A stretch of DNA of 64,000 bases from Vogesella urethralis (lineage in GTDB: Bacteria; Pseudomonadota; Gammaproteobacteria; Burkholderiales; Chromobacteriaceae), in the NCBI RefSeq assembly GCF_007644045.2, contig NZ_VMDW02000098.1, positions 186,001 through 250,000 of the forward strand, written 5' to 3'. Positions 1-9,361 of this stretch are shown here, one piece after another; within the stretch, counting starts at the first letter, position 1; every line of letters begins with the position of its first letter. The translations under genes and the position numbers were made by a program. Below the pieces are notes generated by a model. It did no database searches. It was not told the origin of the DNA and saw only the letters and a program-made list of their open reading frames with translations.

Positions 1-1
1 G

Positions 2-973
2 CCGGTGGAGGCCATGCGCCAGACTCGTGCCATTGCCGCCGGGGACCTCAGCCATACGCTGCGGGTACCGGCCGGCCGCGAAAATAGCCTGATGGGTGCG
101 CTGTCTGACATGCAGGACAAGCTGCGCGACATCACCGGCCGTATCCGCGATCTGGCCGGCCAGGTGCAAGGCAGTGCCACCCAGCTGAACGCGTCTGCCC
201 ACGGCGTACAGCAGGCTTCGCATGCGCAGAGCGAAGCGTCGCGTGCCATTGCGGTGGCGGTGGAAGAAGTGCTGCAGAGCATCGACCAGCTGGCGCAGCA
301 ATTGCGATTCGTCGAGCAGGAAGCGCGCGACGCCGACGGCGCCGTGCACCACTGTGCCGGCCTGATCAACCAGTCGGCCGACGATATCCGCGGCATCGCC
401 GACCATATCGGCGGCGCCGCTACCGCGCTGGACAGCCTGAACGTGCAGACGCAGACCATCGCCAGCATCACGCAAACCATTCACGATATTGCTGACCAGA
501 CCAACCTGCTGGCGCTGAACGCGGCCATCGAAGCCGCCCGTGCCGGCGAAAGCGGCCGTGGTTTTGCCGTGGTGGCCGACGAAGTGCGCAAGCTGGCCGA
601 GCGCACCAGCCAGGCCACCGTGGACATCAGCCGCCAGATCGATAACCTCAGCACCGGCATGCGTGGCGTAGTGCACACCATGCAGAGCAGCGTGACCGCT
701 ACCCAGCACGGGGTGGTGCAGAGCCAGCAAGCCAGCGAGGCCATCCAGGGCATTCGCGACAATGCGGCCAACATCCGCCAGCACATCGAATCGGTAGCAC
801 TGGCGCTGGGGGAGCAGCAGCAGGCCGTGCGCGATATCGCCCAGCGCGCCGAGGTGATTTCCAGCATGACCGAGTCCAACCAGGCTGCGGTGGACCAGAC
901 CGCCGCCGCTGCCGACCAGCTGGGTGCGCATGCGCAGGATCTTGGCGCGGCGGTATCCCACTTCAAGCAGTAA
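2..973 (+). CDS. Methyl-accepting chemotaxis protein, C-terminal part (5' end outside window)
   Basis: The reading frame is open to the left window edge, so only the cytoplasmic part is visible. The first ~45 residues look like the end of a HAMP linker ([12 protein letters not shown]...). A long coiled-coil signalling domain follows. Its hairpin tip near residues 160-200 carries the conserved [19 protein letters not shown] and [16 protein letters not shown] blocks that contact CheA/CheW. Many Gln/Glu-Ala pairs suit CheR/CheB methylation sites. The sensory domain is not in the window, so the ligand cannot be guessed. A rho-independent terminator follows the stop codon. Confidence 0.95.
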   Translation, partial: PVEAMRQTRAIAAGDLSHTLRVPAGRENSLMGALSDMQDKLRDITGRIRDLAGQVQGSATQLNASAHGVQQASHAQSEASRAIAVAVEEVLQSIDQLAQQLRFVEQEARDADGAVHHCAGLINQSADDIRGIADHIGGAATALDSLNVQTQTIASITQTIHDIADQTNLLALNAAIEAARAGESGRGFAVVADEVRKLAERTSQATVDISRQIDNLSTGMRGVVHTMQSSVTATQHGVVQSQQASEAIQGIRDNAANIRQHIESVALALGEQQQAVRDIAQRAEVISSMTESNQAAVDQTAAAADQLGAHAQDLGAAVSHFKQ

Positions 974-994
974 GCTGTCGCGGCAGACAACGCG

Positions 995-1020
995 GCCCGT
1001 CCTTCGTGACGGGCTTTTTT
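995..1020 (+). terminator. Rho-independent terminator after the chemoreceptor gene
   Basis: Perfect 7-bp stem GCCCGTC/GACGGGC with loop CTTCGT, followed by six T residues on the + strand, 20 bp after the chemoreceptor stop codon. Confidence 0.9.
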
Positions 1021-1049
1021 ACGCCTGTCGCCAGCGCCACGTTGGCCGC

Positions 1050-1085
1050 AAAAAAGGCTCCCCCTGCCTCGACACAGGGGGAGCC
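1050..1085 (-). terminator. Rho-independent terminator after prpE
   Basis: Stem GGCTCCCCCTG/CAGGGGGAGCC (11 bp). The T-tract lies on the minus strand (A run at 1050-1055), placing it just downstream of the leftward prpE gene. Confidence 0.9.
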
Positions 1086-1118
1086 AAAGGGAGCCGGCGG
1101 CCGCAGCCGCGCTTGCTA

Positions 1119-3017
1119 TTACTGCTGGATGATCTGGCGAATCTGCTCGATACCGGCCGGGTCGTCCAGGGTGGTGAGGTCGCCCGGGTCGCGGCCTTCG
1201 GCCAGCGCCTGGATGGAGCGGCGCAGCACCTTGCCGGAGCGGGTCTTGGGCAGCTGGTTCACAAAGTACACCCGTGCCGGGTTGGCGATGGCGCCCAGCT
1301 GCGCCGCCACGCGGGCGATGACGTCTTTTTCCAGCGCGGCACGCTGTGTCGGGTCGTCCAGCAGCGACGGGTCCTTCACCACGGCAAACGCCTTGGGAAC
1401 CTGGCCTTTCAGGCTGTCTTCCACGCCCACCACCGCCACTTCGGCAATGGCGCTGTGGCTGCTGACGGCTTCTTCGATCTCGCGGGTGCCCAGGCGGTGG
1501 CCGGCGACGTTGATTACGTCGTCGGTACGGCCAAGGATGGTGTAGTAGCCGTCGTCGTCCTTGATGCCCCAGTCAAAGCTGGAGTACACCAGTTTGTCCT
1601 TGAACAGGCTGAAGTAGGTATCGACAAAGCGCTGGTCCTGGCCCCACACCGTGCTCATACAGCCTGGCGGCAGCGGCGGAATGACGCCGATCACGCCTTT
1701 CTCGCCGGGGCCGACTTCCTGGCCTGTGCTCTCGTTGAACAGTTTCACGTTGAAGCCGTATACCGGCAGGCCGGGGCTGCCGAATTTCACGGCTTTCTTC
1801 TCTACACCGTTGCACAGCGTCAGCATCGGCCAGCCGGTTTCGGTTTGCCAGTAGTTGTCCAGCACCGGAATGCCCAGCTCGCCGGCAATCCAGGTGGCGG
1901 TAGGTTCGTCCAGTGGTTCGCCGGCTAGGAACAGCGCGCGCAGGCTGGACAGGTCGTATTTGTGTAGCCAGGCCGGGTCCTGCTTTTTCAGCACGCGGAT
2001 GGCAGTAGGGGCGGAGAACATCACGCTGACGCGGTATTTTTCCACCAGCTGCCACCAGATGCCGGCGTCGGGGCGCACCGGCAGGCCTTCGTAAACCAGC
2101 GTGGTCATGCCGTTGATCAGCGGCCCGTACACGATGTAGGAATGGCCCACCACCCAGCCGATGTCGGAGGTAGAGAAGTAGCACTCGCCCGGCTTGCCGC
2201 CGTAGATGTAGTCCATGCTGGCGGCCAGCGCCACGGCGTAGCCGCCGGTGTCGCGCTGCACGCCTTTGGGCTTGCCGGTGGTACCGGAGGTGTACAGGAT
2301 GTAGCTGGGGTGGCTGGACTCAACCCATTCCACGTCGGCGCGGTCGTGCAGGTGCGCGTCGCGCAGCGTGTCGTAGTCCAGGTCGCGGCCCGGTTTCATC
2401 ATTGGCGCTTCGGCCAGGCCACGGTTCACCACGATCACTTTGGCCGGTGCGCTGGCGCCGGCGTAGCCCAGCGCCTCGTCCACCAGCGGCTTGTAGGGGA
2501 TAACCTTGCCGCCGCGCATGCCGGCGTCGGCGGTGATCATCACTGTGGGGCTGGCGTCCTCGATGCGGGTGGCCAGGCTGGCCGGTGCGAAGCCGCCGAA
2601 CACGACGGAGTGGATGGCGCCCAGCCGCACGGTGGCCAGCATGGCGAAAATGGCCTCGGGGATCATCGGCATGTAGATCAGCACACGGTCACCCTTGGCC
2701 ACGCCTTGCGCCTGCAGGATGGCGGCAAAGCGGGCGACTTCCTCGTACAGCTCGCGGAAGGTGTAGCCGGTTTCGATGCCGGTTTCGGTAGACACGTAGG
2801 CCAGCGCGGTCTGCTCGGCGCGCTCGGCCAGGTGGCGGTCTACCGCGTTGTAACAGAGGTTGGTGAGGCCGCCCGCAAACCAGTCGCGGAACGGTGGCTG
2901 GTCGTAGGCCAGCACCTTGTCGAACGGCTTGTGCCAGTGGATGCGTGAGGCTTCCCGCCCCCAGAACGTGTCGGGGTCATCGATGGACTGCTGGTAAAAC
3001 GCCTGGTACGGGGTCAT
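1119..3017 (-). CDS. prpE: Propionyl-CoA synthetase (acyl-CoA synthetase, PrpE type)
   Basis: AMP-forming acyl-CoA ligase of 632 residues that would convert propionate (or acetate), ATP and CoA to the acyl-CoA. The phosphate-binding loop is YTSGTTGKPKGVQRDTGGY. The GVQRDTGGYAVAL form is typical of PrpE rather than Acs, which usually has GVLHTTGGY. The YWQTETGW adenylate motif and the C-terminal PKTRSGKVLRR motif, containing the acetylatable catalytic lysine, are present. Length matches PrpE (~628). No other methylcitrate-cycle genes are nearby. The start ATG at 3017 is preceded by a purine-rich GGAGACC. A short-chain Acs with broad specificity remains possible. Confidence 0.85.
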   Translation of the reverse strand: MTPYQAFYQQSIDDPDTFWGREASRIHWHKPFDKVLAYDQPPFRDWFAGGLTNLCYNAVDRHLAERAEQTALAYVSTETGIETGYTFRELYEEVARFAAILQAQGVAKGDRVLIYMPMIPEAIFAMLATVRLGAIHSVVFGGFAPASLATRIEDASPTVMITADAGMRGGKVIPYKPLVDEALGYAGASAPAKVIVVNRGLAEAPMMKPGRDLDYDTLRDAHLHDRADVEWVESSHPSYILYTSGTTGKPKGVQRDTGGYAVALAASMDYIYGGKPGECYFSTSDIGWVVGHSYIVYGPLINGMTTLVYEGLPVRPDAGIWWQLVEKYRVSVMFSAPTAIRVLKKQDPAWLHKYDLSSLRALFLAGEPLDEPTATWIAGELGIPVLDNYWQTETGWPMLTLCNGVEKKAVKFGSPGLPVYGFNVKLFNESTGQEVGPGEKGVIGVIPPLPPGCMSTVWGQDQRFVDTYFSLFKDKLVYSSFDWGIKDDDGYYTILGRTDDVINVAGHRLGTREIEEAVSSHSAIAEVAVVGVEDSLKGQVPKAFAVVKDPSLLDDPTQRAALEKDVIARVAAQLGAIANPARVYFVNQLPKTRSGKVLRRSIQALAEGRDPGDLTTLDDPAGIEQIRQIIQQ

Positions 3018-3276
3018 GCCGGTCTCCTGGGTACAAGTCTGTCAAGCGGTTGCTTGTCGGACAAAGTAAGGAGCGACAGGGGGTGCGGTCAATCGTGCAG
3101 TGCAGCATCGGCGCGGTTTGACCCTGCCATCGTTGCGGAAATACCGATAAAACCGCCACTTGGCGGCCGTGGTGGCACCCGCTACCGGCAGCAGGTTCGA
3201 TATGAACACTGGCCGAAGCGCGGTACTTTGCATTACTCTGAAAGGTAGGGACCACCAAGCATTTCAGGACAAGACC

Positions 3277-4536
3277 ATGGATGTGAAACACTATATGAAC
3301 GTGGTGGGCCAGGCTGCCCGCAAGGCCAGCCGCGCCATTGCCCGTGCCGACACCAACCAGAAGAACAAGGCGCTGCACGCTATCGCCGACGCCATCGAGC
3401 GCGACCTCGACCGCCTGCTGGCGGCCAACATGCTGGACCTGGAAGCCGCGCGTAAGGACGGCCTGGCCGAGGCGATGATCGACCGCCTGACGTTGTCGGA
3501 AAAAGCCGTACACGGCATGGCAGAAGGCCTGCGCCAGATCGCCAGCCTGCCGGACCCGGTGGGCGAAATGGGCGAGTTCAGCTACCGCCCGTCCGGTATC
3601 CAGCTGGGCAAGATGCGCGTGCCGCTGGGCGTGGTCGGCATCATTTACGAAGCCCGCCCCAACGTCACCGCCGACGCTGCCGGCCTGTGCCTGAAGTCGG
3701 GCAACGCGGTGATCCTGCGTGGCGGTTCAGAAGCCTTCCACAGCAATCAGGCCATTGCCGCCTGCGTGCACGAAGGCCTGCGCGTGGCCGACCTGCCGCC
3801 GCACGTGGTGCAGGTGCTGGAAACCACCGACCGCGCGGCGGTGGGCGAGCTGATCACCCTCACCGAATTTGTCGACGTGATCGTACCGCGTGGCGGCAAG
3901 GGCCTGATCGAGCGCATCAGCCGCGAGGCGCGGGTGCCGGTGATCAAGCACCTGGACGGCAACTGCCACGTTTACATCGACGATACCGCCAACCCGGAAA
4001 AAGCTTTCAATATCGCGCTGAACGCCAAGACTCACCGTTACGGCACCTGCAACACCATGGAAACCCTGCTGGTGCATACCGCCTACGCCGAATTCATCCT
4101 GCCGCGTCTGGCGGCGGCCTTTTGGGAAAAGGGTGTCGAGCTGCGCGGTTGCGAGCGCACGCGCGGCATTCTTGGCGATAAAGTGGTAGCCGCCAGCGAA
4201 GACGATTGGTATACTGAATATCTGGCCCCGGTACTGGCCATCAAGGTGGTGAAAGGCATCGACGACGCCATCGAGCACATCAACCACTACGGTAGCCACC
4301 ATACCGACGCCATCGTCAGCGACGATTACGGCCGTTGCCGCCAGTTCTTGCGCGAGGTGGACTCGTCCAGCGTGATGGCCAACGCCAGTACGCGCTTTGC
4401 CGACGGTTTCGAGTATGGCCTGGGCGCCGAGATCGGCATTTCCACCGACAAGATCCACGCCCGTGGCCCGGTCGGCCTGCACGGGCTGACCAGCCAGAAA
4501 TGGGTGGTACTGGGCGACGGCCAGGTACGCAGCTAG
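3277..4536 (+). CDS. proA: Gamma-glutamyl phosphate reductase
   Basis: NADPH-dependent reduction of gamma-glutamyl phosphate to glutamate semialdehyde, the second step of proline synthesis. The 419-residue product matches ProA length. It belongs to the aldehyde dehydrogenase superfamily, with [25 protein letters not shown] and the catalytic-cysteine region [14 protein letters not shown]. The ATG at 3277 (MDVKHYMN) gives the family N-terminus, with AGGAC upstream; the open frame from 3160 is too long for the family. The partner kinase proB is not adjacent and lies at 59.4-60.5 kb. A strong terminator follows. Confidence 0.96.
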   Translation: MDVKHYMNVVGQAARKASRAIARADTNQKNKALHAIADAIERDLDRLLAANMLDLEAARKDGLAEAMIDRLTLSEKAVHGMAEGLRQIASLPDPVGEMGEFSYRPSGIQLGKMRVPLGVVGIIYEARPNVTADAAGLCLKSGNAVILRGGSEAFHSNQAIAACVHEGLRVADLPPHVVQVLETTDRAAVGELITLTEFVDVIVPRGGKGLIERISREARVPVIKHLDGNCHVYIDDTANPEKAFNIALNAKTHRYGTCNTMETLLVHTAYAEFILPRLAAAFWEKGVELRGCERTRGILGDKVVAASEDDWYTEYLAPVLAIKVVKGIDDAIEHINHYGSHHTDAIVSDDYGRCRQFLREVDSSSVMANASTRFADGFEYGLGAEIGISTDKIHARGPVGLHGLTSQKWVVLGDGQVRS

Positions 4537-4570
4537 CCGGCCGCTGCATGCGGGATGCCGCAAGCAAAAC

Positions 4571-4599
4571 GGGCTGGCGCTTTGCCAGCCCATTTTTTT
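4571..4599 (+). terminator. Rho-independent terminator after proA
   Basis: GGGCTGGC/GCCAGCCC stem with GCTTT loop, then ATTTTTTT. It lies between proA and the diguanylate cyclase start. Confidence 0.92.
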
Positions 4600-4617
4600 G
4601 CAGGGAAGGGGACAGAC

Positions 4618-5835
4618 ATGCAGCCTGATGCGCGCATGGATGCCGGTCATCTGGACGAGCTGGTATTGGCCGAACGCATCCGCCTGGTGGCGCGGCGCAG
4701 TTTCGTGGCCAGCCTGTCCACCCCGGTTGCTGCCACCCTGCTGCTCTACATCGGCCATGCGGAACACCTGCGGCAGCCGCAGCCGCTGTACCAGTGGTTT
4801 TTGCTGGTGAACCTGGTGGTGTTGATCAGCCTGGTTACCATTCTGCCGCAGGCCCTGCGCGGCGAGCCACCTGCCAGCAAGCGACGCTGGGTCGGCATCT
4901 ATCTGGCTACCAAGCTGTTGTTCGGCCTGGCCTGGGGTAGCAGCGTGTGGTTCCTGATGCCGGTGGCGACCCCGCTATACGGCATGATGCTGTACATCGT
5001 ACTCAGCGGCATCTGCGCCATGGTAGTACTGGTGCACTCGATGTTCTGGACTTCGGTGGTGGCTTTTCTGTCCGGCATCTACCTGCCGGTGCTGTTGTAC
5101 GCCATGTTGTATCCGCAGCCACTGGACATCTACGTAGCGATTGCCGGTGCCTTGTACGCCAGCCTGCTCATCATCTACAGCGGCGTGGTCAATCGCCAGC
5201 TGGTCAACGGCCTGCGTGCTGCGCAACAGGCGCAGATGCTGACTGAAGAGCTGCTGGACGCCAACGTGCGGGCCGAGCTATCGCTGAACGCCCTGCAGGA
5301 CGAGCATCGGCGCCTGCAGCAAGCGCTGCAAACCATCCGCAGCATGGCGCACCAGGACGAACTGACCCAGCTGCCCAACCGCCGTGCCGCCATTGCGGCG
5401 CTGAACGAGCGGCTGCTGATCTGGGAAAACCGGCAAGAGCCCAGCAGCCTGATCATGCTGGATATCGACCATTTCAAGACCATCAACGACAGCCATGGCC
5501 ACGATGTTGGCGACGCGGTGTTGGTGGCGCTGGCGCAGCGGTTGCAGCAGCAACTGCGCCCTTACGACCTGCTGGCGCGCTTTGGTGGCGAAGAGTTCAT
5601 CATCCTGCTGCCTGGCATGCGGCTGGACGACGCCGCGCAGCTGGCCCGCCGCCTGTGTGAACAGTTGGCCGCCGCCCCCTTGTTGCAGCAGCCGGTGCAG
5701 CTGCCGGTGACCGCCTCGTTCGGCATTACCCAGCTGCGGCAGGGCGATACCCTGCACGACTGGCTGCGCCGCGCCGACCAGGCCATGTACAAGTCCAAAC
5801 GTATGGGCCGTAACCAGTGCACCGCGCAGCAGTAA
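4618..5835 (+). CDS. Membrane-bound diguanylate cyclase (GGDEF)
   Basis: Makes c-di-GMP from two GTP. The 405-residue product begins with about six hydrophobic segments (residues ~28-200), then a coiled-coil linker (~205-245), then a GGDEF domain. The active-site motif is GGEEF at 323-327. The inhibitory I-site RxxD (RPYD) sits exactly five residues before it, so product inhibition is expected. DELTQLPNRR and DIDHFKTINDSHGHDVGD are intact, so the enzyme should be active. The ATG at 4618 has a good AAGGGGA ribosome site, and the gene follows the proA terminator. The membrane region is not one I can name. Confidence 0.93.
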   Translation: MQPDARMDAGHLDELVLAERIRLVARRSFVASLSTPVAATLLLYIGHAEHLRQPQPLYQWFLLVNLVVLISLVTILPQALRGEPPASKRRWVGIYLATKLLFGLAWGSSVWFLMPVATPLYGMMLYIVLSGICAMVVLVHSMFWTSVVAFLSGIYLPVLLYAMLYPQPLDIYVAIAGALYASLLIIYSGVVNRQLVNGLRAAQQAQMLTEELLDANVRAELSLNALQDEHRRLQQALQTIRSMAHQDELTQLPNRRAAIAALNERLLIWENRQEPSSLIMLDIDHFKTINDSHGHDVGDAVLVALAQRLQQQLRPYDLLARFGGEEFIILLPGMRLDDAAQLARRLCEQLAAAPLLQQPVQLPVTASFGITQLRQGDTLHDWLRRADQAMYKSKRMGRNQCTAQQ

Positions 5836-5904
5836 GCGGCAAAGTGTGGCGGGCAGGCTGCGGCCAAGCTGACCGAATGGCTTAATTTTTTAAACAGTTC
5901 CGCC

Positions 5905-5936
5905 TTGCGGAATGATGTGCTTGATTGCGGAATCAT
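5905..5936. promoter_or_regulatory. Direct repeat upstream of the glutamine-synthetase-like gene (candidate operator)
   Basis: TTGCGGAATGAT (5905-5916) and TTGCGGAATCAT (5925-5936) match at 11 of 12 positions and start exactly 20 bp apart, about two helical turns. They lie 70-100 bp before the start codon in an otherwise AT-richer leader. This suggests a dimeric regulator binding side by side; the regulator is unknown. Confidence 0.5.
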
Positions 5937-6007
5937 TGCGCGCATACTCCCCTCATCAGCCTGCCGGCCAACGCCGCTGGCAGGCCACACATCAGGAGAG
6001 ATGCCGT

Positions 6008-7366
6008 ATGCCGCACCCCGTTCCCCATGCCGACCAGGCGCAATGGCTGCAACAGCTTGGCGTCAGGGATGTCGAGCTGGCCTTTGCCGACGTCACCGGT
6101 TTTGCCCGCGGCAAAACCTTGCCGCGCGAGGCCTTCATTGGTGGCCAGCAGCTGCGAATTGCCCGCGCCGTGCCGATCCAGAGCTGCATCGGCGAGTTTC
6201 CCGACTACCGGTTTTATGGCGAGCACGACCCGGACGTGACGCTGCTGCCCGACATGGCCACGCTGCGCCAGCTGCCGTGGGCCACTACGCCGCGTGCGCT
6301 GGTACTGTGTGATTGTGTCGATCACGACGGTCAGCTGTCGCCGCTGGCGCCGCGAACAGTGTTGAAAAATGTATTACAACGCTACGCAGCGCATGGCTGG
6401 ACGCCGGTGGTGGCACCGGAGCTGGAGTTCTACCTGTTTGCGGCCAACCCCGACAGCGACGCGCCGTTCCAGCCGCCAGCCTTGCGTACCGGCCGCCGCG
6501 AGCGTGGTTTCGATGCCTTCAGCTTTACCACGCTCAACGACCTGGAAGCCTTTTTCGACGATGTGTACCGCGGCTGCGACATGCTGGGTATCGCCACCGA
6601 TACCTGGGTGCACGAGATGGGCCCCAGCCAGTTCGAGATCAACCTCAAGCACGGCGACGCGCTGGCGCTGGCCGACCAGACCTTCCTGTTCAAGACCCTG
6701 CTGAAAGAAACCGGCAACCGTCACGGCCTGAACGTGGTGTGCATGGCCAAGCCGCTGGCTGGCGAGCCGGGCAGCTCCATGCACCTGCACCAGAGCGTGG
6801 TGGATAGCGAAGGCTGCAATGTGTTCAGCCAGCCCGACGGCAGCGAAAGCCGGCTGTTCCACGGCTTTATCGCCGGCATGCAGCAGTATCTGGCCGAGCT
6901 GATGCCGCTGTACTGCCCCAGCCCCAACTCCTACCGCCGCTTCGTCAAGAACCTGGCGGCGCCGGTCAACCTCAGTTGGGGGGTGGATAACCGCTCGGTC
7001 GGGCTGCGCGTGCCACTGTCGGTACCGCAGGCGCGGCGTGTGGAAAACCGCCTGCCGGGCTGCGATGCCAACCCGTACCTGGCGCTGGCGGCCAGCCTGG
7101 GCGCCGGCCTGCTCGGTATGGAGCAAGGCCTGCAGCCGGCACCTGCCGTCACCGGCAACGTGTTCCTGCAAGAAGACGACGGCGGCGACAGCCTGCCGCG
7201 CACGCTGGATGCCGCGCTGGCGCGCATGCAGCAGGGCAGTGCAGCGGCCAACTTGTTTGGCGCCGAGTTCACCCGTGCCTATGCGGCGGTCAAAGAAGTA
7301 GAGCTGGCCAGCTTCCACGGCGAGATCACCGCCTGGGAGCGCCGCTATCTGGGGGTGCTGGCCTGA
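6008..7366 (+). CDS. Glutamine synthetase family protein (gamma-glutamylpolyamine synthetase-like)
   Basis: A 452-residue ATP-dependent amine ligase of the glutamine synthetase fold. Visible blocks are the metal-binding ELEFYLF, GPSQFEINL, the GEPGSSMHLHQS loop, and the NRSVGLRVP...ENRLPGCDANPYLA region that binds ATP and glutamate. The ANPYLA form is typical of PuuA/GlnT-like enzymes that glutamylate amines, not of the main GlnA with its adenylylation tyrosine. The start ATG at 6008 is set by AGGAGAG at 5994-6000. No Puu pathway genes are adjacent, so the real substrate (putrescine, ethanolamine or another amine) is open. Confidence 0.8.
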   Translation: MPHPVPHADQAQWLQQLGVRDVELAFADVTGFARGKTLPREAFIGGQQLRIARAVPIQSCIGEFPDYRFYGEHDPDVTLLPDMATLRQLPWATTPRALVLCDCVDHDGQLSPLAPRTVLKNVLQRYAAHGWTPVVAPELEFYLFAANPDSDAPFQPPALRTGRRERGFDAFSFTTLNDLEAFFDDVYRGCDMLGIATDTWVHEMGPSQFEINLKHGDALALADQTFLFKTLLKETGNRHGLNVVCMAKPLAGEPGSSMHLHQSVVDSEGCNVFSQPDGSESRLFHGFIAGMQQYLAELMPLYCPSPNSYRRFVKNLAAPVNLSWGVDNRSVGLRVPLSVPQARRVENRLPGCDANPYLALAASLGAGLLGMEQGLQPAPAVTGNVFLQEDDGGDSLPRTLDAALARMQQGSAAANLFGAEFTRAYAAVKEVELASFHGEITAWERRYLGVLA

Positions 7367-7371
7367 AATGC

Positions 7372-7397
7372 ATACGGCCCCGGTAACGGGGCCGTAT
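7372..7397. terminator. Bidirectional stem-loop between convergent genes
   Basis: Perfect 11-bp arms ATACGGCCCCG/CGGGGCCGTAT with loop GTAA, between the + strand ligase gene and the - strand small membrane protein. The T-tracts are short, so termination strength is uncertain. Confidence 0.75.
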
Positions 7398-7416
7398 TGT
7401 CTGGCACGGAGCGTGT

Positions 7417-7737
7417 TCAGCGTTCTTTGGCCAGCAGCTCGATGATTTCGGTGCGGGTATAGCCCGGCATATTGCACTGCGCTTCCACGATCCACAGCTC
7501 TACCTGCTGGCGGTCGCCTTGCGCGGCCCGCAGCAGCTTGCCGTACGCTTCGCCGGTCATGTGGGTGGTCGGGGTAAGCACGCGGCGTTGGGTATGGGCT
7601 GCGTAAACCGTCCGGCTTGGCGGGTCCTTGCGCGGCTTGTGCTGCGGGCGGAAAAAGACCCACAGCAAACCGGCGCACAGCAGGCACACCACCAGAATGA
7701 ACGTCCCCAACACTTCGATCTCCAAAATTGGCCTCAC
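7417..7737 (-). CDS. Small single-pass membrane protein of unknown function
   Basis: A 106-residue product with one hydrophobic helix (about residues 8-29, GTFILVVCLLCAGLLWVFF), then a basic stretch (RPQHKPRKDPP) and a soluble tail predicted helical. This implies an N-terminal anchor with a cytoplasmic tail. The start is uncertain: the longest frame uses GTG at 7737 without a clear ribosome site, and an internal GTG shortly downstream is possible. I do not recognise the family. Confidence 0.6.
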   Translation of the reverse strand: MRPILEIEVLGTFILVVCLLCAGLLWVFFRPQHKPRKDPPSRTVYAAHTQRRVLTPTTHMTGEAYGKLLRAAQGDRQQVELWIVEAQCNMPGYTRTEIIELLAKER

Positions 7738-7894
7738 AACAATGGTAATGGATTTATACCGAATGGATGAGTAGTAGAACTACTTAATTCGATAGGTTTG
7801 CACCAGATCAAGCAAGGCGCCAGTAATGCTGGAGCCGTCACGCCGACCGACGCACAATCTTCCATAACAGACACCCCGCTGCAAGGAGAGTTTC

Positions 7895-8380
7895 ATGTAC
7901 AAGCACCTTACCGTGGCGCTGGATGGCAGCCACAATGCCCAACCTGCCCTGGTAGAAGCCGTCCGTATTGCGGCTGCGGCCAACAGTCACCTGTCGCTGG
8001 TGCACGTCATCTGCCTGCATGATTTTGCCGTCGACAGCGTTGGCCTGCTCGATACCCAAGGCCTGTACGACGAAGCGCGCAAGCAAGGCCAGTCGGTACT
8101 GGACGAAGCGCAGGCCTATGCGCGTGCTCAGGGCGTGAAAGATATCACCCTGCATTTACTGGAAGCCCCGCAAGGTGGCGATGCGGCCACCGCACAGCTG
8201 GTGGATTTCGCCACCCAGGCCGCCGCCGACCTGCTGGTCATCGGCACCCACGGCCATCGTGGCTGGCGTCACCTGTTGCTGGGCAGCTTTGCCGAGTCGG
8301 TGCTGCGCCGTACCACGCTGCCGCTGCTGGTGGTGCGTAACCCGGTAGACGACGACAGCGCGCCGGCCGCGCTGGGCTAA
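7895..8380 (+). CDS. Universal stress protein UspA family
   Basis: A 161-residue single Usp domain. The N-terminus MYKHLTVALDGS has the nucleotide-contacting Asp. The ATP-binding signature G-x2-G-x9-G-S is present as GTHGHRG...LGS, followed by the typical C-terminal strand LPLLVVRNP. It should therefore be an ATP-binding Usp. The ATG at 7895 has a strong AAGGAGAG site. The gene stands alone and ends in a bidirectional terminator. Confidence 0.93.
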   Translation: MYKHLTVALDGSHNAQPALVEAVRIAAAANSHLSLVHVICLHDFAVDSVGLLDTQGLYDEARKQGQSVLDEAQAYARAQGVKDITLHLLEAPQGGDAATAQLVDFATQAAADLLVIGTHGHRGWRHLLLGSFAESVLRRTTLPLLVVRNPVDDDSAPAALG

Positions 8381-8402
8381 ACCCGCGCCGGCAGCGTCAT
8401 GC

Positions 8403-8437
8403 AAAAGCCCAGTCTGTGACGCAGACCGGGCTTTTTT
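8403..8437. terminator. Bidirectional terminator
   Basis: AAAAGCCCAGTCTG/CAGACCGGGCTTTTTT stem with one mismatch and a 5-nt loop. It has A-tract and T-tract on opposite sides, between convergent usp and the rRNA methyltransferase gene. Confidence 0.9.
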
Positions 8438-8463
8438 GTCGTTGCCGCGGGCCGGATGGCCGT

Positions 8464-9225
8464 CTAGCGGCGGCGTGCCAGGATGAAGAACTCGTGGTTG
8501 CCGTCGCCGCCCTTGATCGGGCTATCGAACCAGCCCAGCTTATCGAAGCCCAGCTCGGCCACACACTGGCTGACCTTGGCTTCCACCCCGGCGTACAAGC
8601 TGCTGTCGCGCACGATGCCGCCGTGGCCCAGCCCTTCACGGCCCACCTCGAACTGCGGTTTTACCAGGCTCAGCAAGTAGCCGCCTGGCCGGATCAGCGG
8701 TAGCGCTGACGGGTAAATCAGCGTGACCGAAATGAACGACACGTCGCACACCATCAAGTCGAAGGCGTGCTGCTCGTTGGCCGCCAGCAGTGCGTCGTGC
8801 TCCAGCGCCCGCGCGTTTACGCCTTCAAAAAAGCGTACCCGCGGGTCGGCCATCAGCCGTGCGGCCAACTGGCCGTGACCCACGTCCACCCCCACCACGC
8901 GCGCTGCGCCAGCCTGCAGCAGGCAGTCGGTAAAACCGCCGGTGGATTGCCCCACGTCCAGCGCCCGCCAGCCACGGATATCGTCCAGCCCGGCAGCAGC
9001 CAGTGCGCCGGCCATTTTCAGGCCGCCGCGCGACACGTAGCGGTCGGCCTCGTCCGGTACCACGTCGAACACGGTGTCGTCGGCCAGCTTCTGGCTGGCT
9101 TTGGCCACCGGTCGCGTCTGGCTGCCGTCGCGCACGCTGACGCGGCCAGCCTCGATCAATTGCTGTGCCGCGGTACGCGAGGCTGCCAGCCCCTGTTCCA
9201 CCAGAAGAAGATCCACCCGTTTCAT
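8464..9225 (-). CDS. TlyA family rRNA (cytidine-2'-O)-methyltransferase
   Basis: A 253-residue protein with an N-terminal S4 RNA-binding domain (MKRVDLLLVEQGLAASRTAAQQLIEAGRVSV) and an FtsJ-like SAM methyltransferase domain. The SAM motif is ALDVGQSTGGFTDCLLQAGA, followed by VVGVDVGHGQL. TlyA proteins methylate 16S and 23S rRNA; older annotation calls them hemolysin A. The start at 9225 (MKRVDLL) is the family N-terminus, and the upstream extension is not conserved-looking. The gene is divergent from the YceH-like gene. Confidence 0.9.
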   Translation of the reverse strand: MKRVDLLLVEQGLAASRTAAQQLIEAGRVSVRDGSQTRPVAKASQKLADDTVFDVVPDEADRYVSRGGLKMAGALAAAGLDDIRGWRALDVGQSTGGFTDCLLQAGAARVVGVDVGHGQLAARLMADPRVRFFEGVNARALEHDALLAANEQHAFDLMVCDVSFISVTLIYPSALPLIRPGGYLLSLVKPQFEVGREGLGHGGIVRDSSLYAGVEAKVSQCVAELGFDKLGWFDSPIKGGDGNHEFFILARRR

Positions 9226-9361
9226 GCGCCTGGCTCCGTTGCTGCCGTCAAAACCGCGCAAGGGTGCGCAATCGGGCCAGTACTGTCAAGGCGGGCTTGG
9301 CCGCCGCCGCTGCCGGTGCGATGATGTGTGCACTTATTGTTATCCACCCAGGCACACCGGC

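Noticed and set aside
1119-3017. Acetyl-CoA synthetase (Acs)
   Set aside because: The GVQRDTGGY form and length fit PrpE better than Acs, though overlap in activity is possible.
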